Origin: Achromobacter piechaudii NBRC 102461
Lineage (GTDB): Bacteria > Pseudomonadota > Gammaproteobacteria > Burkholderiales > Burkholderiaceae_B
Reading direction: 5' to 3'
NCBI RefSeq assembly: GCF_001571245.1
Contig: NZ_BCTK01000001.1
Coordinates: forward strand, 62,001-126,000
Length of the DNA: 64,000 nucleotides
In this document: one piece after another, positions 23,769 through 32,410 of the stretch
Layout: every line of letters starts with the position of its first letter
How positions within the stretch are numbered: position 1 is the stretch's first letter
Made by a program: the position numbers and the translations under genes
The notes under the pieces: generated by a model
Databases searched by the model: none
Told to the model about the DNA's origin: nothing
The model's input: the letters and a program-made list of their open reading frames with translations, nothing else

Positions 23769-25157
23769 TCAGACCTGGCGCACGCACGCCGCGCCGGCGC
23801 CTTCCAGCGCGTGGGCGGCAGCCAGGCAATCGGCTTCGCGCCAGGGCGCGCCGATCAGTTGCACGCCCAGCGGCAGGTGGCCGTCTTGCTCGGTTTCGGG
23901 CCAGATGGGCGCGGTGCAGACGGGCAGGCCGATGCAAGAGATGGGTTGCGTCAACAGCCCCATGCTGGCGCGCGCGGGCAATTCCTTGCCGGCCAGTGTC
24001 AGCCAGTCCGTGCCGATGGGCGTGGCGGAGACGGGCGTGGCCGGCGCGATCAGCACGTCGTACTGGTCGAACAGCGCAAGCGCTTCTCGGTAGACGCGGT
24101 GGCGGATGCGTTGGGCCTGCTGCACCCAGGCTGCGGGCACCAGGCTGCCGGCGACGAGGCGGTCGCGCGAATAGGGTTCGTAGTAGTCGTAGTGCGTGAC
24201 CAGCTTGCGCCGATGCAACGCGCCGCCTTCGGCCGCAGTGATGATGAAGGCGGCGGCGCGCGCCTGCGTGGCGCCGGGCAGGTCGACGATGGCGGTGGCG
24301 TTCAGCGCGCGCGCGGCGATCTGCACGGCGCGCTTGGCCTGCGGGCCGGCCCACTCGTCGAAGTAGCCACCCAGCACGGCCACGCGCAGCGTGCGCGCGC
24401 CGGCAGCAAGCCCGGGCAATACGGGATCCACGGCGTGTTGGGCGCAGGCGGCATCTTCCGGATCGGGGCCTTGCAGCGCATCGTAGGCGGCGGCCAGATC
24501 GCTGGCGCTGGCGGCGAAGGGGCCGAGGTGGTCCAGGCTGCCGACGAACGGAAACGAACCCGTGCGAGGCAGGCGGCCGTAGGTGGGCTTCAAGCCGAAG
24601 ACGCCACACAGCGATGCCGGCACGCGGATGGAGCCGTTGGTGTCGGACCCCAGTGTCAGCGGCACCAGGCCGCCCGCGACGGCGGCCGCGCTGCCGCCCG
24701 ACGATCCGCCCGCGATGCGGCTGAGGTCGTGCGGGTTGTGGCAAGGACCGTAATGCGTGTTCTCGGTGGTGAAGCCGTAGGCGTGTTCGTCCATGTTCAA
24801 CGCGCCGATCAGCACGGCGCCGGCCTCGCGCATGCGGCTGACCAGGCGGGCGTCGTGGGTGGCGGGCGGGTTGGCGGCATTGACGCGGCCGCCCGCCAAG
24901 GTCACTTCGTCCGTGATGTCGAACAGGTTCTTGACGGCGTAGGGCACGCCCGCCAGCGGCGGCAAGCTTTCACCGCGTGCGCGGCGGGCGTCGATGGCGG
25001 CGGCTTCCTGGCGCGCGCGGGCTTCGGTGACGGCGGTAAAGCAGTTGTAGCGCGGGTCGCGTTCGCGCACGCGCGCCAGGGTGCTGTCCAGCACGGCCAC
25101 GGCGCTGCGTTCGCCGCTGGCCACCTGGCGGGCGATGTCGAGGGCGGGGCCGCTCAC
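23769..25157 (-). CDS. AtzE-like amidase (amidase signature family)
   Basis: 462 residues. Contains the Ser-cisSer-Lys triad: K in V-P-Y-A-V-K-N near residue 80, and the serines of G-G-S-S-G-G-S near 153-159. Length and context match the 1-carboxybiuret hydrolase AtzE and the HpxY-type enzyme of the oxalurate cluster, which require a small AtzG/HpxX partner. That partner is encoded immediately upstream, overlapping by four bases (GTGA). It hydrolyses an amide of a small ureido acid in the cytoplasm; the exact substrate is not known. Confidence 0.9.
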   Translation of the reverse strand: MSGPALDIARQVASGERSAVAVLDSTLARVRERDPRYNCFTAVTEARARQEAAAIDARRARGESLPPLAGVPYAVKNLFDITDEVTLAGGRVNAANPPATHDARLVSRMREAGAVLIGALNMDEHAYGFTTENTHYGPCHNPHDLSRIAGGSSGGSAAAVAGGLVPLTLGSDTNGSIRVPASLCGVFGLKPTYGRLPRTGSFPFVGSLDHLGPFAASASDLAAAYDALQGPDPEDAACAQHAVDPVLPGLAAGARTLRVAVLGGYFDEWAGPQAKRAVQIAARALNATAIVDLPGATQARAAAFIITAAEGGALHRRKLVTHYDYYEPYSRDRLVAGSLVPAAWVQQAQRIRHRVYREALALFDQYDVLIAPATPVSATPIGTDWLTLAGKELPARASMGLLTQPISCIGLPVCTAPIWPETEQDGHLPLGVQLIGAPWREADCLAAAHALEGAGAACVRQV

Positions 25158-25336
25158 GGACGGAACACCGAAGCGGATTCCAGCTCGACGGGCAGCGGCT
25201 CGTCGACAAAGCTTGCCGCGATGTCGTGAATGCGCGCGAACTGCTGCACGACCTGTTCGGTCGCGGCCTCGCGCAGCGCGTAGCCGGACAGCGCCAAGGC
25301 GCTGCGCACGTATTGATCGATGGTTTCCTGGGTCAT
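25154..25336 (-). CDS. hpxX: HpxX/AtzG-like small amidase partner
   Basis: 60 residues, mostly one helical hairpin: starts M-T-Q-E-T-I-D-Q-Y-V and ends V-E-L-E-S-A-S-V-F-R-P. Size and the pattern L-A-L-S-G-Y match AtzG/HpxX proteins that bind and stabilise the AtzE-type amidase. Strong GGGAG ribosome-binding site. Overlap with the amidase gene indicates translational coupling and 1:1 assembly. Confidence 0.85.
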   Translation of the reverse strand: MTQETIDQYVRSALALSGYALREAATEQVVQQFARIHDIAASFVDEPLPVELESASVFRP

Positions 25337-25406
25337 GGCGGATTCTCCCGATAGACGCGTTGATGGCTTGCCGGTTCAGGGCTGAATGACGAGGCGGCGG
25401 CCTGGC

Positions 25407-26228
25407 TTACCTGCGCACTTCGCGCTGGAAGATCTCCAGGCTCAGTTTCTTCATCTGGATGAAGCTGGGCTCGGACAACGTTTCCACCGTGCGCGGACGC
25501 GGGTCGGTGTAGTCCAGGATCTCCGCGACGCGGGTGGGGCGCTTGGTCAGCAGCAGCACCTGATCGGCCAGGTACACGGCTTCTTCCAGGTCGTGCGACA
25601 CCAGCAGCATCGTCGTGCCCGTCTGCAAGAACACCTCTTGCAGCTTTTCGCGGATGAACAGCGTCATCTCGAAGTCCAGCGCCGAAAAGGGTTCGTCCAG
25701 GAACAGCACTTCGGGCCCGGGCGCCAGGGCTCGCATGATGGAGGCGGTCTGCTGCTGTCCGCCCGACAGCTCATAGGGATAGCGCTTGAGGTCGAACTTG
25801 ACGTCGAACGAGGCGACCAGCTCTTCCACGCGCGCATCCACCTCGGCCTTGCTGCGGCCTTCCAGGCGCAGCGGGTAGGCGATGTTGTCGATGGTGCGCA
25901 GCCACGGGAACATGGCCTCGCGGTAGTTCTGGAACACGTAGCCGATCTTGGTCTGCGCGAGCGACTTGCCGTCGAACAGGATCTCGCCGGCATCGATGGG
26001 AATCAGGCCGGCGATCATGTTGATCAGCGTGGACTTGCCGCAACCGTTGGGCCCGAAGACCGAGACGATCTTGCCCTTGGGGATGTCCAGGTTGAAGTCT
26101 TCGTACAGCGGCCAGCCCGCGAAATACTTGGTCAGACCACGGATGGTGATGTGCGTGCCCAGCGGGCCGGGCGAGAACGGCGCGGCGGCGGGGGCGGGGG
26201 CGATGACGGGATTGATGACGGTGGACAT
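25407..26228 (-). CDS. ABC transporter ATP-binding protein (nitrate/sulfonate/taurine type)
   Basis: 273 residues. Walker A G-P-N-G-C-G-K-S-T near residue 59, signature L-S-G-G-Q-Q-Q near 153, Walker B V-L-F-L-D-E-P near 173, and the switch histidine in S-H-D-L-E-E. Belongs to the SsuB/TauB/NrtD group. Its start overlaps the permease stop by one base. Supplies energy for import of the substrate of the amidase pathway, probably a ureido or carboxylated nitrogen compound. Confidence 0.93.
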   Translation of the reverse strand: MSTVINPVIAPAPAAAPFSPGPLGTHITIRGLTKYFAGWPLYEDFNLDIPKGKIVSVFGPNGCGKSTLINMIAGLIPIDAGEILFDGKSLAQTKIGYVFQNYREAMFPWLRTIDNIAYPLRLEGRSKAEVDARVEELVASFDVKFDLKRYPYELSGGQQQTASIMRALAPGPEVLFLDEPFSALDFEMTLFIREKLQEVFLQTGTTMLLVSHDLEEAVYLADQVLLLTKRPTRVAEILDYTDPRPRTVETLSEPSFIQMKKLSLEIFQREVRR

Positions 26229-27082
26229 TATCGGCCGCTCCAGTGAACCACGCGCTTTTCCAGCACAAGAAAAAGAATGTTCAGCACATAGCCCAGCGCA
26301 CCCGCCGCCAGGATCGCCGCGTACATCTCGCGCACGTTCAGCACCTGCTGCGCATTGATGATGCGATTGCCCAGGCCGCTGTCGGAACCGATGAACATCT
26401 CGGCTACGATCACGATCACCAGCGCCATCGACACGCCGCTGCGCAGGCCGACGAAGGTGGGTTGCAGGCTTTCCCAGATCAGCACGTCCTTGAAGATCTG
26501 CCAGCGCGATGCGCCCATCACGCGGGCCGCCATCACGCGCTGCTTGCGCGCGTTGATGACGCCATAGGCGCTGTTGAACAGGATGACCAGCACGGCGGCG
26601 AATGCGGCGATGGCAATCTTGTTCATGTCCGTGACGCCGAAGATCATCAGGAACAGCGGAATCAGCGCGGACGAGGGCGTGGACCGGAAGAAGTCCACCA
26701 GGAACTCCACGCTGCGATACGCTTTTTCATTGCTGCCCAAGAGCACGCCCAGCGGCACGCCGATGACGCCGGCGATCACGAAGGCTTGCAACGTGCGGTT
26801 CAGCGAAGACAGGAAGTCCCAAAGCAGCGGGCCGCCCGCCAGGCCCTTGGCCAAGGCGACGATCGTGGCGCTGGGCGTGGGCAGCAGCACGGGGCTAACC
26901 AGTTGCAGGCGCACCACCAGGTCCCAGATCACGAAGAGCGCCAGCGGGCCGATCAGCGGCAGGAAGCGCGCGCCGTTGAATTTACGAGGCGGCTGACTGG
27001 TGGCGGCGACTGTCGAAGGTACGGCGGATGGCGCTTTCATGGCTGTAGCCGTCGTGGCAGAAGTTGCTGTCGATGCGGTCAT
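26228..27082 (-). CDS. ABC transporter permease (nitrate/sulfonate/taurine type)
   Basis: 284 residues with a Ser/Thr-rich N-terminal tail of about 40 residues followed by six predicted membrane helices. The EAA-like coupling loop reads M-G-A-S-R-W-Q-I-F near residue 193. It forms the inner-membrane channel with the ATPase encoded downstream. Gap to the binding-protein gene is only 3 bp, so all three are one operon. Confidence 0.92.
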   Translation of the reverse strand: MTASTATSATTATAMKAPSAVPSTVAATSQPPRKFNGARFLPLIGPLALFVIWDLVVRLQLVSPVLLPTPSATIVALAKGLAGGPLLWDFLSSLNRTLQAFVIAGVIGVPLGVLLGSNEKAYRSVEFLVDFFRSTPSSALIPLFLMIFGVTDMNKIAIAAFAAVLVILFNSAYGVINARKQRVMAARVMGASRWQIFKDVLIWESLQPTFVGLRSGVSMALVIVIVAEMFIGSDSGLGNRIINAQQVLNVREMYAAILAAGALGYVLNILFLVLEKRVVHWSGR

Positions 27083-27085
27083 GGG

Positions 27086-28093
27086 TCAGCCCTTGTAGAG
27101 CATGCTCGACACGTCGACCTTTTGCGCGAAGATGCCCTTGTCGGTGAACAGGTCGAAGAATTTCTGGAAGTACTGGATGTCGCTGGGCGTGAACTCGTTG
27201 TAGAGCGTGTAGGCGGCCAGCGGCACTTCTTCGGTCATGGGGCCTTCGATGGCGGTGTAGCCCTTCATGAAGGGGCGCGCCTCGGCCGGCTTGGTGCGGA
27301 TCAGCTCAATGCCGCGCGCATAGGCCGCGATGAATTTCTTGCTTTCTTCAGGGTGTTTTTTCAGGAACGCGGTGGTCAGCGATGCCGATCCGCCGAACCA
27401 AGGCGCCATCGGATCGCCCAGCACGTACTTGGCGATCACGCCGGTTTCCAAGACGCGCGTAGTGCCGTTCAAACGGCCCACCGTGCCCGTGGGTTCCAGC
27501 GTGTAGCACGCATCCAACTGGCCGGCGGCAACCGCGGCGACGTGCTGGCTGATCGCCAACTCGACCACGGTTGCCCCGGTTGCGCCGGCGCGCTCCAGTA
27601 CTGCTTTGGCCAGCGTGGCGTTCTGGATGCCGGGTCCAGATCCGACCTTTTTCCCCTTGAGGTCTGCTATGGATTTGATGGGACTGTCTTTTGCAACGAT
27701 GAACTCATCCAGCACGTTCTTGGCGTTGCTGGGATTGGACGCAAAAATCTTGAACAGGCCGGGCGAGGCGATCTCGCCGATGGCCAGGTTGGCCGAGCCG
27801 GTGCCGTTGGCGCTGCCGTCGGCGCGGCCAGCCAGCATGGCTTCCATGACCTGTTGCGCGCCGGCGAACTTGAGCGGTTCGACGTTCAGGCCCGCTTCCT
27901 TGAAGTAGCCTTTTTCGACCGCTGCGTAGAACGGCAAACCCGCCGCGACCGGCCAGAAGCCGATGCGGATCACCGGGCCCGATTGCGCGCGCACCAGCGC
28001 GGGCGCGGCCAGCGTCGCGGCGCCCAGGGCCGCGCCCTGGATCAAGCGGCGGCGGGTGGCGTTGAAGGCGAAGGGCGCGTTGCGGTTGATCAT
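27086..28093 (-). CDS. ABC transporter substrate-binding protein (NMT1/SsuA-like)
   Basis: 335 residues. N-terminal R-R-R-L-I-Q-G-A-A-L-G-A signal, Tat-like, cleaved after about residue 36, then an SsuA-like binding fold (I-R-I-G-F-W-P-V-A-A-G-L-P). First gene of the minus-strand operon binding protein - permease - ATPase, which then reads toward hpxX, the amidase and the GntR gene. Two candidate operators lie 46 and 157 bp upstream. Ligand not known. Confidence 0.9.
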   Translation of the reverse strand: MINRNAPFAFNATRRRLIQGAALGAATLAAPALVRAQSGPVIRIGFWPVAAGLPFYAAVEKGYFKEAGLNVEPLKFAGAQQVMEAMLAGRADGSANGTGSANLAIGEIASPGLFKIFASNPSNAKNVLDEFIVAKDSPIKSIADLKGKKVGSGPGIQNATLAKAVLERAGATGATVVELAISQHVAAVAAGQLDACYTLEPTGTVGRLNGTTRVLETGVIAKYVLGDPMAPWFGGSASLTTAFLKKHPEESKKFIAAYARGIELIRTKPAEARPFMKGYTAIEGPMTEEVPLAAYTLYNEFTPSDIQYFQKFFDLFTDKGIFAQKVDVSSMLYKG

Positions 28094-28138
28094 GAAGGCT
28101 CCTGGAGGGCTTGCAGTGAATGGGGGCGCTGTGCTCGT

Positions 28139-28150
28139 CTTGTAGACAAG
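28139..28150. promoter_or_regulatory. CTTGT-AG-ACAAG, probable GntR/FCD operator
   Basis: TTGT-N2-ACAA is the usual core bound by FCD-type GntR regulators. On the minus strand a TTGATG hexamer (28164-28169) lies 17 bp before TCTACA, so the dyad would overlap the -10 of the ABC operon promoter and allow repression by the GntR protein at 23007. Confidence 0.55.
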
Positions 28151-28249
28151 CTTGCATACCAGTCATCAAGCAAAACCCATGCCAGGTTGGCGCAACCGTG
28201 CTTCACCCCGGGAAAGCCCGCGCTCGGGCCTCGCGCTGGTGCCGGGCGT

Positions 28250-28264
28250 GAACCATTTTGGTGC
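28250..28264. promoter_or_regulatory. Operator dyad GAACCA-ttt-TGGTGC
   Basis: Third copy of the pattern seen at 22267 and 22297, with one mismatch in the left arm and the same 3-bp centre. It is 157 bp upstream of the binding-protein start. Its right arm also pairs with GCACCA at 28270. Confidence 0.5.
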
Positions 28265-28304
28265 ATGACGCACCACTCAAGGGGACGTATCGAGAGCCTG
28301 CTCG

Positions 28305-29294
28305 CTATCCGGTCAGGCGATTGGCCAGTTGCTCGCCGCGCGCCCAACGGCGCAGGTTGTCCACGAACAGGGCGCGCACGCGCGCGCGGTTGCCGTCTGA
28401 GAAGCCCGCGCTATGCGGCGTGACGATGACGTTGTCCAGCCCCCATAGCGGGGACTGCGCGGGCAGCGGCTCTTGTTGGAACACATCGAGGAACGCGCCG
28501 TCCAGCCGGCCAGAAGACAGCGCGTCGATCAGCGCGGTTTCGTCGATGACGTGTCCGCGCGCCACGTTGATGACCGACGCGTGCGGGGGCAGCTTGGCTA
28601 GCGCTCGTCGGTCAACCAGCCCGTGCGTGGCGGCGGTCAAGGGGCAGGCCAGCACCAGCCAGTCGGCATCGGCAAGCAGATCTGGCAGTTCGCCATAGGT
28701 TGCGCTGCGGCGCGCGCCGGGCACCGGGGTGGGCGTATGGCGCACCACGGACAGCGTCAGGCCCAGCGCGCCCAGCAAGGCCCCAATGCGCTGGCCGATA
28801 CCGCCCCAGCCGACCACCACGGCATGCTGGCCCGCCAGGTCGCGCGGGGTGCGATCGCCCAGCAGCGGCCGCCATGCGCGCTCGCGCTGGTCCGCCGCCA
28901 ACATGGGCAGGCGGCGCGCCAGGGCCAGCACGCCGCCGATGGCGGTCTGCGCGACGACGGCGTCGGTTGCACCTTGCGATGTGGTGATGGCCACGCCGCG
29001 CGCATGCAGCTGCTGATAGATGTCGCGGTCCGCGCCCGCCGAATGCACGTGCACCCATTGCAGCGCGGGCGTGTCGCGCAGCGCATCGTAGTAAAGCGCC
29101 GTCTCGGGCGTGATCTCGAACTTGGTCGAAGCGCCCGTGATGTCGCGCGAGATGAAGGCCACCTGCGCGTCGCAGGCTTGACCGGCGCGCGGATGGCGCA
29201 GCGTCACGCGCGGCCCCGCGCCGCTTGCCAGGGCCTGCTGTAGCGCCCCGGCCTCGGCTGGTGAACACAGGATGCGGATGTCGTCGTGCGGCAT
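28305..29294 (-). CDS. D-2-hydroxyacid dehydrogenase (NAD(P)-dependent)
   Basis: 329 residues. Rossmann loop G-W-G-G-I-G-Q-R-I near residue 165, then the family's catalytic Arg in N-V-A-R-G near 249, Glu at E-E/E-P near 278 and His in T-P-H-S-A-G near 297. Reduces a 2-keto acid or oxidises a D-2-hydroxy acid. Start is the ATG at 29292-29294, 7 bp after the Bug gene stop. Last gene of the operon that begins with the LysR gene at 32198. Confidence 0.9.
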   Translation of the reverse strand: MPHDDIRILCSPAEAGALQQALASGAGPRVTLRHPRAGQACDAQVAFISRDITGASTKFEITPETALYYDALRDTPALQWVHVHSAGADRDIYQQLHARGVAITTSQGATDAVVAQTAIGGVLALARRLPMLAADQRERAWRPLLGDRTPRDLAGQHAVVVGWGGIGQRIGALLGALGLTLSVVRHTPTPVPGARRSATYGELPDLLADADWLVLACPLTAATHGLVDRRALAKLPPHASVINVARGHVIDETALIDALSSGRLDGAFLDVFQQEPLPAQSPLWGLDNVIVTPHSAGFSDGNRARVRALFVDNLRRWARGEQLANRLTG

Positions 29295-29301
29295 GGGAGG
29301 C

Positions 29302-30261
29302 TTAGTTGGCGGCGGGTTGGAATTTGCGCACCAGCGCCGCCCACTTGTCGTGTTCGCGCTGGATGAACTCGGAAAACTGCGCCGCCGAGCCGCCCACCGG
29401 TTCCGCGCCTTCGTTGAGCATCTGCGCATTCAGCGCCGGCAGCGCCGCGTTCACTTCGCGGTTGATCGTCGCCACCACGGCGGGCGGGGTGCCCTTGGGC
29501 GCGAAGAATCCGAACCACGATCCGGCGTCAAAGCCGGGATAGCCGGATTCCGCGATGGTCGGCAAGTCGGGCAGGGTGGCCGAACGCTGCAAGGTGCTGA
29601 CCGCCAGCGGACGCAGCTTGCCCGCGCGGATCTGGCCGATCACGGACGGGATGGTCGCGAACATGAAATCGATGCGTCCGGCCAGCAGATCGTTGACGGC
29701 GTCGGCGCCCTTGTAGGGCACGTGGGTAGCTTCCACGCCCAGTTGATCCATCAGCATGTAGCTGGACAGGTGCGACGAGGTGCCCACGCCGGTCGAGCTG
29801 TAGTTCAGGTGCTTGGCCTTTTTGACGTAGGCAAGAAAACTCTTGATGTCCTTGGCGGGCGAGGACGGCGGCACCACCAGTACATTGGGCACCGTGGCGA
29901 TCTGCACCATCGGCACCAGGTCGGTCAGCGGGTCGAAGGACAGCTTGGTCAGCGAGGCGTTGACGGCGATGGGGCCCACGGAGTTGACGATCAACGTGTG
30001 CCCGTCGGGCGCCGCGCGCACCACGAATTCCGTGCCGATGTTGCCGCCGGCCCCAGGCTTGTTCTCCACGACGAAGCTTTGCCCCAGCTGCTTGGACAGC
30101 GTGTTCGATACGCTGCGAGTGAGCGTATCGGTGGTGCCCCCGGCCGTGAAGGCGACGATGACCTTCACGGGTTTGTCGGGATAGTCGGCGGCCATCACGG
30201 GCGGGGAACTACAGGCGTAGGCTGCCGCTGCGGCGGCGAGCAAGGCTCGGGCAGTGTTCAT
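29302..30261 (-). CDS. Tripartite tricarboxylate transporter (Bug) substrate-binding protein
   Basis: 319 residues with a signal peptide of about 28 residues ending A-D-Y-P-D-K-P, then V-A-F-T-A-G-G-T-T-D and E-N-K-P-G-A-G-G. Binds a small organic acid in the periplasm. It is flanked by a class II aldolase and a 2-hydroxyacid dehydrogenase, which suggests its ligand is the substrate of those enzymes. GGAG lies six bases before the ATG at 30259-30261. Confidence 0.9.
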   Translation of the reverse strand: MNTARALLAAAAAAYACSSPPVMAADYPDKPVKVIVAFTAGGTTDTLTRSVSNTLSKQLGQSFVVENKPGAGGNIGTEFVVRAAPDGHTLIVNSVGPIAVNASLTKLSFDPLTDLVPMVQIATVPNVLVVPPSSPAKDIKSFLAYVKKAKHLNYSSTGVGTSSHLSSYMLMDQLGVEATHVPYKGADAVNDLLAGRIDFMFATIPSVIGQIRAGKLRPLAVSTLQRSATLPDLPTIAESGYPGFDAGSWFGFFAPKGTPPAVVATINREVNAALPALNAQMLNEGAEPVGGSAAQFSEFIQREHDKWAALVRKFQPAAN

Positions 30262-30362
30262 CGGTGTCTCCGTCCGTGGTTGTGGTTTGGACATGCGAGC
30301 GCCGTGCCGCCACGTCGGCCAGCGCTTTGGGTAATCAGGTGTCGTTCGTCAGCAGCTCGGTA

Positions 30363-31163
30363 TCAATCCCGGAACCCGGGATCCATGCGATCCAGCTTGC
30401 GCAGCAGGGCCGGCCATTCCATGACGCCATAGGGGCGTCGGGTGCCGGGCTGATAGTTGTTCCAGGTCTCTTCCAGCACGGCCGGGCTGACCTGCCTCAG
30501 CGGCGAGCCGGTGGCCATCGCCGCCAGTTGCGCGCGGCAGGCCAGTTCCAGACGGTGCATCCAGTTGAAGGCTTCGCCCACCGTGCGGCCGACCGTCAGC
30601 GCGCCGTGGTTGCGCAGGATCAGCGCTTCGCCCTGGCCCAGGTCCTGCAACAGCGATTGCTGCTCTTTCAGGTCCAGCACCACGCCCTGGTAATCGTGAT
30701 AGCCGATCTTCAGGAAGCGCATGGCGGTCTGCGTCAGCGGCAGCAGCCCGCAGTCCAGCGAGGCCACCGCCATCGAAGCCCAACTGTGCGTATGGATCAC
30801 ACAGTCCACGTCATGGCGCGCCGCATGCACGGCGCTGTGGATCACATAGCCGGCCTTGTTGATGCCGTAGCCCATGTCGCCGAAGTCGGGCTTGGACAGG
30901 ATGGCGCCGTCCAGGTCCACCTTGATCAGGCTGGACGCGGTGATCTCTTCGTACATCATGCCGTAGGGGTTGATGAGGAAGGCGTTGTCCTCGCCCGGCA
31001 CGCGCGCCGAGATGTGGTTGGCCATCATGTCGGCCATGCCATAGAGCTCGACCAGGCGATAACAGGCGGCCAGGTCCACGCGGGCCTGCCATTCCTGGTC
31101 GGTGCAGTGCGGCCGCATGGAAGGGATGGGAAGCGTGCCCGGGCGTCGGGAATCAGATGTCAT
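30363..31163 (-). CDS. Class II aldolase/adducin family protein
   Basis: 266 residues. Zinc-site histidines are seen in H-T-H-S near residue 125 and R-N-H-G-A near 185, plus the N-H-I-S-A-R-V segment near 50 and an E-Y/E-W-like C-terminal region. Members cleave or form aldols, or decarboxylate keto-sugar acids. It is 100 bp upstream of the Bug gene on the same strand and 100 bp below the broken LysR end. Confidence 0.9.
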   Translation of the reverse strand: MTSDSRRPGTLPIPSMRPHCTDQEWQARVDLAACYRLVELYGMADMMANHISARVPGEDNAFLINPYGMMYEEITASSLIKVDLDGAILSKPDFGDMGYGINKAGYVIHSAVHAARHDVDCVIHTHSWASMAVASLDCGLLPLTQTAMRFLKIGYHDYQGVVLDLKEQQSLLQDLGQGEALILRNHGALTVGRTVGEAFNWMHRLELACRAQLAAMATGSPLRQVSPAVLEETWNNYQPGTRRPYGVMEWPALLRKLDRMDPGFRD

Positions 31164-31325
31164 CGGTTTTCAAGAAGGTCCGTCGCCCCGGCCCGATGCC
31201 GCAGCGTTCATGAAAACACTGTATGCCTGGGATCCCGGCCGGCCTAGGCATGCGGCCGGCATGGGGCCATCACGAATCCAGAAGGGTGGCGCCGGGCCAG
31301 CCGCCGTGGCGCACCTGCGCGCGCA

Positions 31326-32198
31326 TCACGTCCACCAGCACGACGCGCGCGGCCAGCGCGGCGGGCGACACAGTTCGTCGTCGTTGATGCAGTAAACGGC
31401 GTTGCGGCGGAACAGGAACGGGTCGTCGATGGGGTGCATGTTCAAGAGGCCGGTCTCGGCCCGCGCGACGGCGGCCCCCGGCTGGATGGTGGCGATGGGA
31501 TTGGCCTGCACCAGATCCATCAAGGTCGTCAGGCCGTCCACCTCGACCGCCACCCAGGGTTCGATGCCCGCGCGTTCGAAAGCCGCTTCGACCCAGGTGC
31601 GCAGGCCATGCGCCTTGCTGGTGACGGCCAGCGGCAGGCCGGCCAGTTGGTCGATGGTGGCCGGTTCGCCGTCGGGCAGGGCGAACACCCCGCGCGGCGC
31701 CAGGAGGAACAGTTTTTCGTCCAGCACGGGGATCGCGCTGCGGCCCTGGCCGCTGTCGTTCTGGAACAGCACGGCCAGATCCAGACGCCGGCTGTTGAGC
31801 TGTTCGCCCAGATTGCCGGACAGGCCCTCGACCAGATGCAGCCGCACGTTGGGGTAGCGCTCGGCCATCGCCGCATAGAAGGGCCGGGCCAGCATCGACG
31901 CGGTGGTGGGCGCAAAGCCCACGCTCACCATGCCGGACAGGCGGGCTTCGCGCGCGGCCGCCACGGCGTGTTCCGCGTGGCGCAGGGTCAGCCGGGCCTG
32001 CCGCAGGAACGCCGTGCCGGCAGCGGTGGGCACGACGCCGGTGTGCGTGCGCATCAGCAACCGCGTCGCCAGCTCGCTTTCCAACCGGCTGATCTGCTGG
32101 CTGAGGGCCGAGGCGACCACGCCCAGATCGCGGGCGGCGCGGCCGATGCTGCCCAGTTCGGCGACGCGCACGAAGTAGCGGAGTTGGCGGAGTTCCAT
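31326..32198 (-). CDS. LysR family regulator with frameshifted C-terminus
   Basis: The reading frame gives 290 residues with an intact helix-turn-helix (residues 1-60) and effector domain of the Nac-like subgroup. At 31368-31371 there is an extra GT (ACAC on plus strand): without it the frame continues S-P-A-A-L-A-A-R-V-V-L-V-D-V for 32 more residues to a stop at 31270-31272, matching the family's usual end. Present frame instead adds about 14 odd residues rich in Arg, Pro and Trp. Start is the ATG at 32196-32198. It is the presumed regulator of the aldolase/Bug/dehydrogenase genes; activity may be impaired. Confidence 0.8.
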   Translation of the reverse strand: MELRQLRYFVRVAELGSIGRAARDLGVVASALSQQISRLESELATRLLMRTHTGVVPTAAGTAFLRQARLTLRHAEHAVAAAREARLSGMVSVGFAPTTASMLARPFYAAMAERYPNVRLHLVEGLSGNLGEQLNSRRLDLAVLFQNDSGQGRSAIPVLDEKLFLLAPRGVFALPDGEPATIDQLAGLPLAVTSKAHGLRTWVEAAFERAGIEPWVAVEVDGLTTLMDLVQANPIATIQPGAAVARAETGLLNMHPIDDPFLFRRNAVYCINDDELCRPPRWPRASCWWT

Positions 32199-32302
32199 GG
32201 TCTTCAAAACGGGGACGGCGATTGCGGATAGTAGCGGCCCGTGCGCGAAAGTGGCGCGGATTCTTCCGCGGTTTCCGTTCAAAAAAATGTCAGGTATCTG
32301 AA

Positions 32303-32320
32303 TTTGGGCTGAAACCCAAA
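32303..32320. promoter_or_regulatory. TTTGGG-N6-CCCAAA dyad upstream of the imelysin operon
   Basis: Perfect 6-bp arms, 91 bp before the imelysin start, beside a TTGTTTACAC stretch that could contain promoter elements. It does not resemble a Fur box. The regulator is unknown. Confidence 0.35.
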
Positions 32321-32410
32321 CGAAAATTGTTTACACTCGCATCCACAAAATTTGAAGTCGGAACGGTCCGCCGTGGGGGCGGATACCGTTCGAGTTACGG
32401 GAGAAAGTCG

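Noticed and set aside
32200-32410. Fur box upstream of the imelysin operon
   Set aside because: No match to the GATAAT-type inverted repeat; only a TTTGGG/CCCAAA dyad is present.
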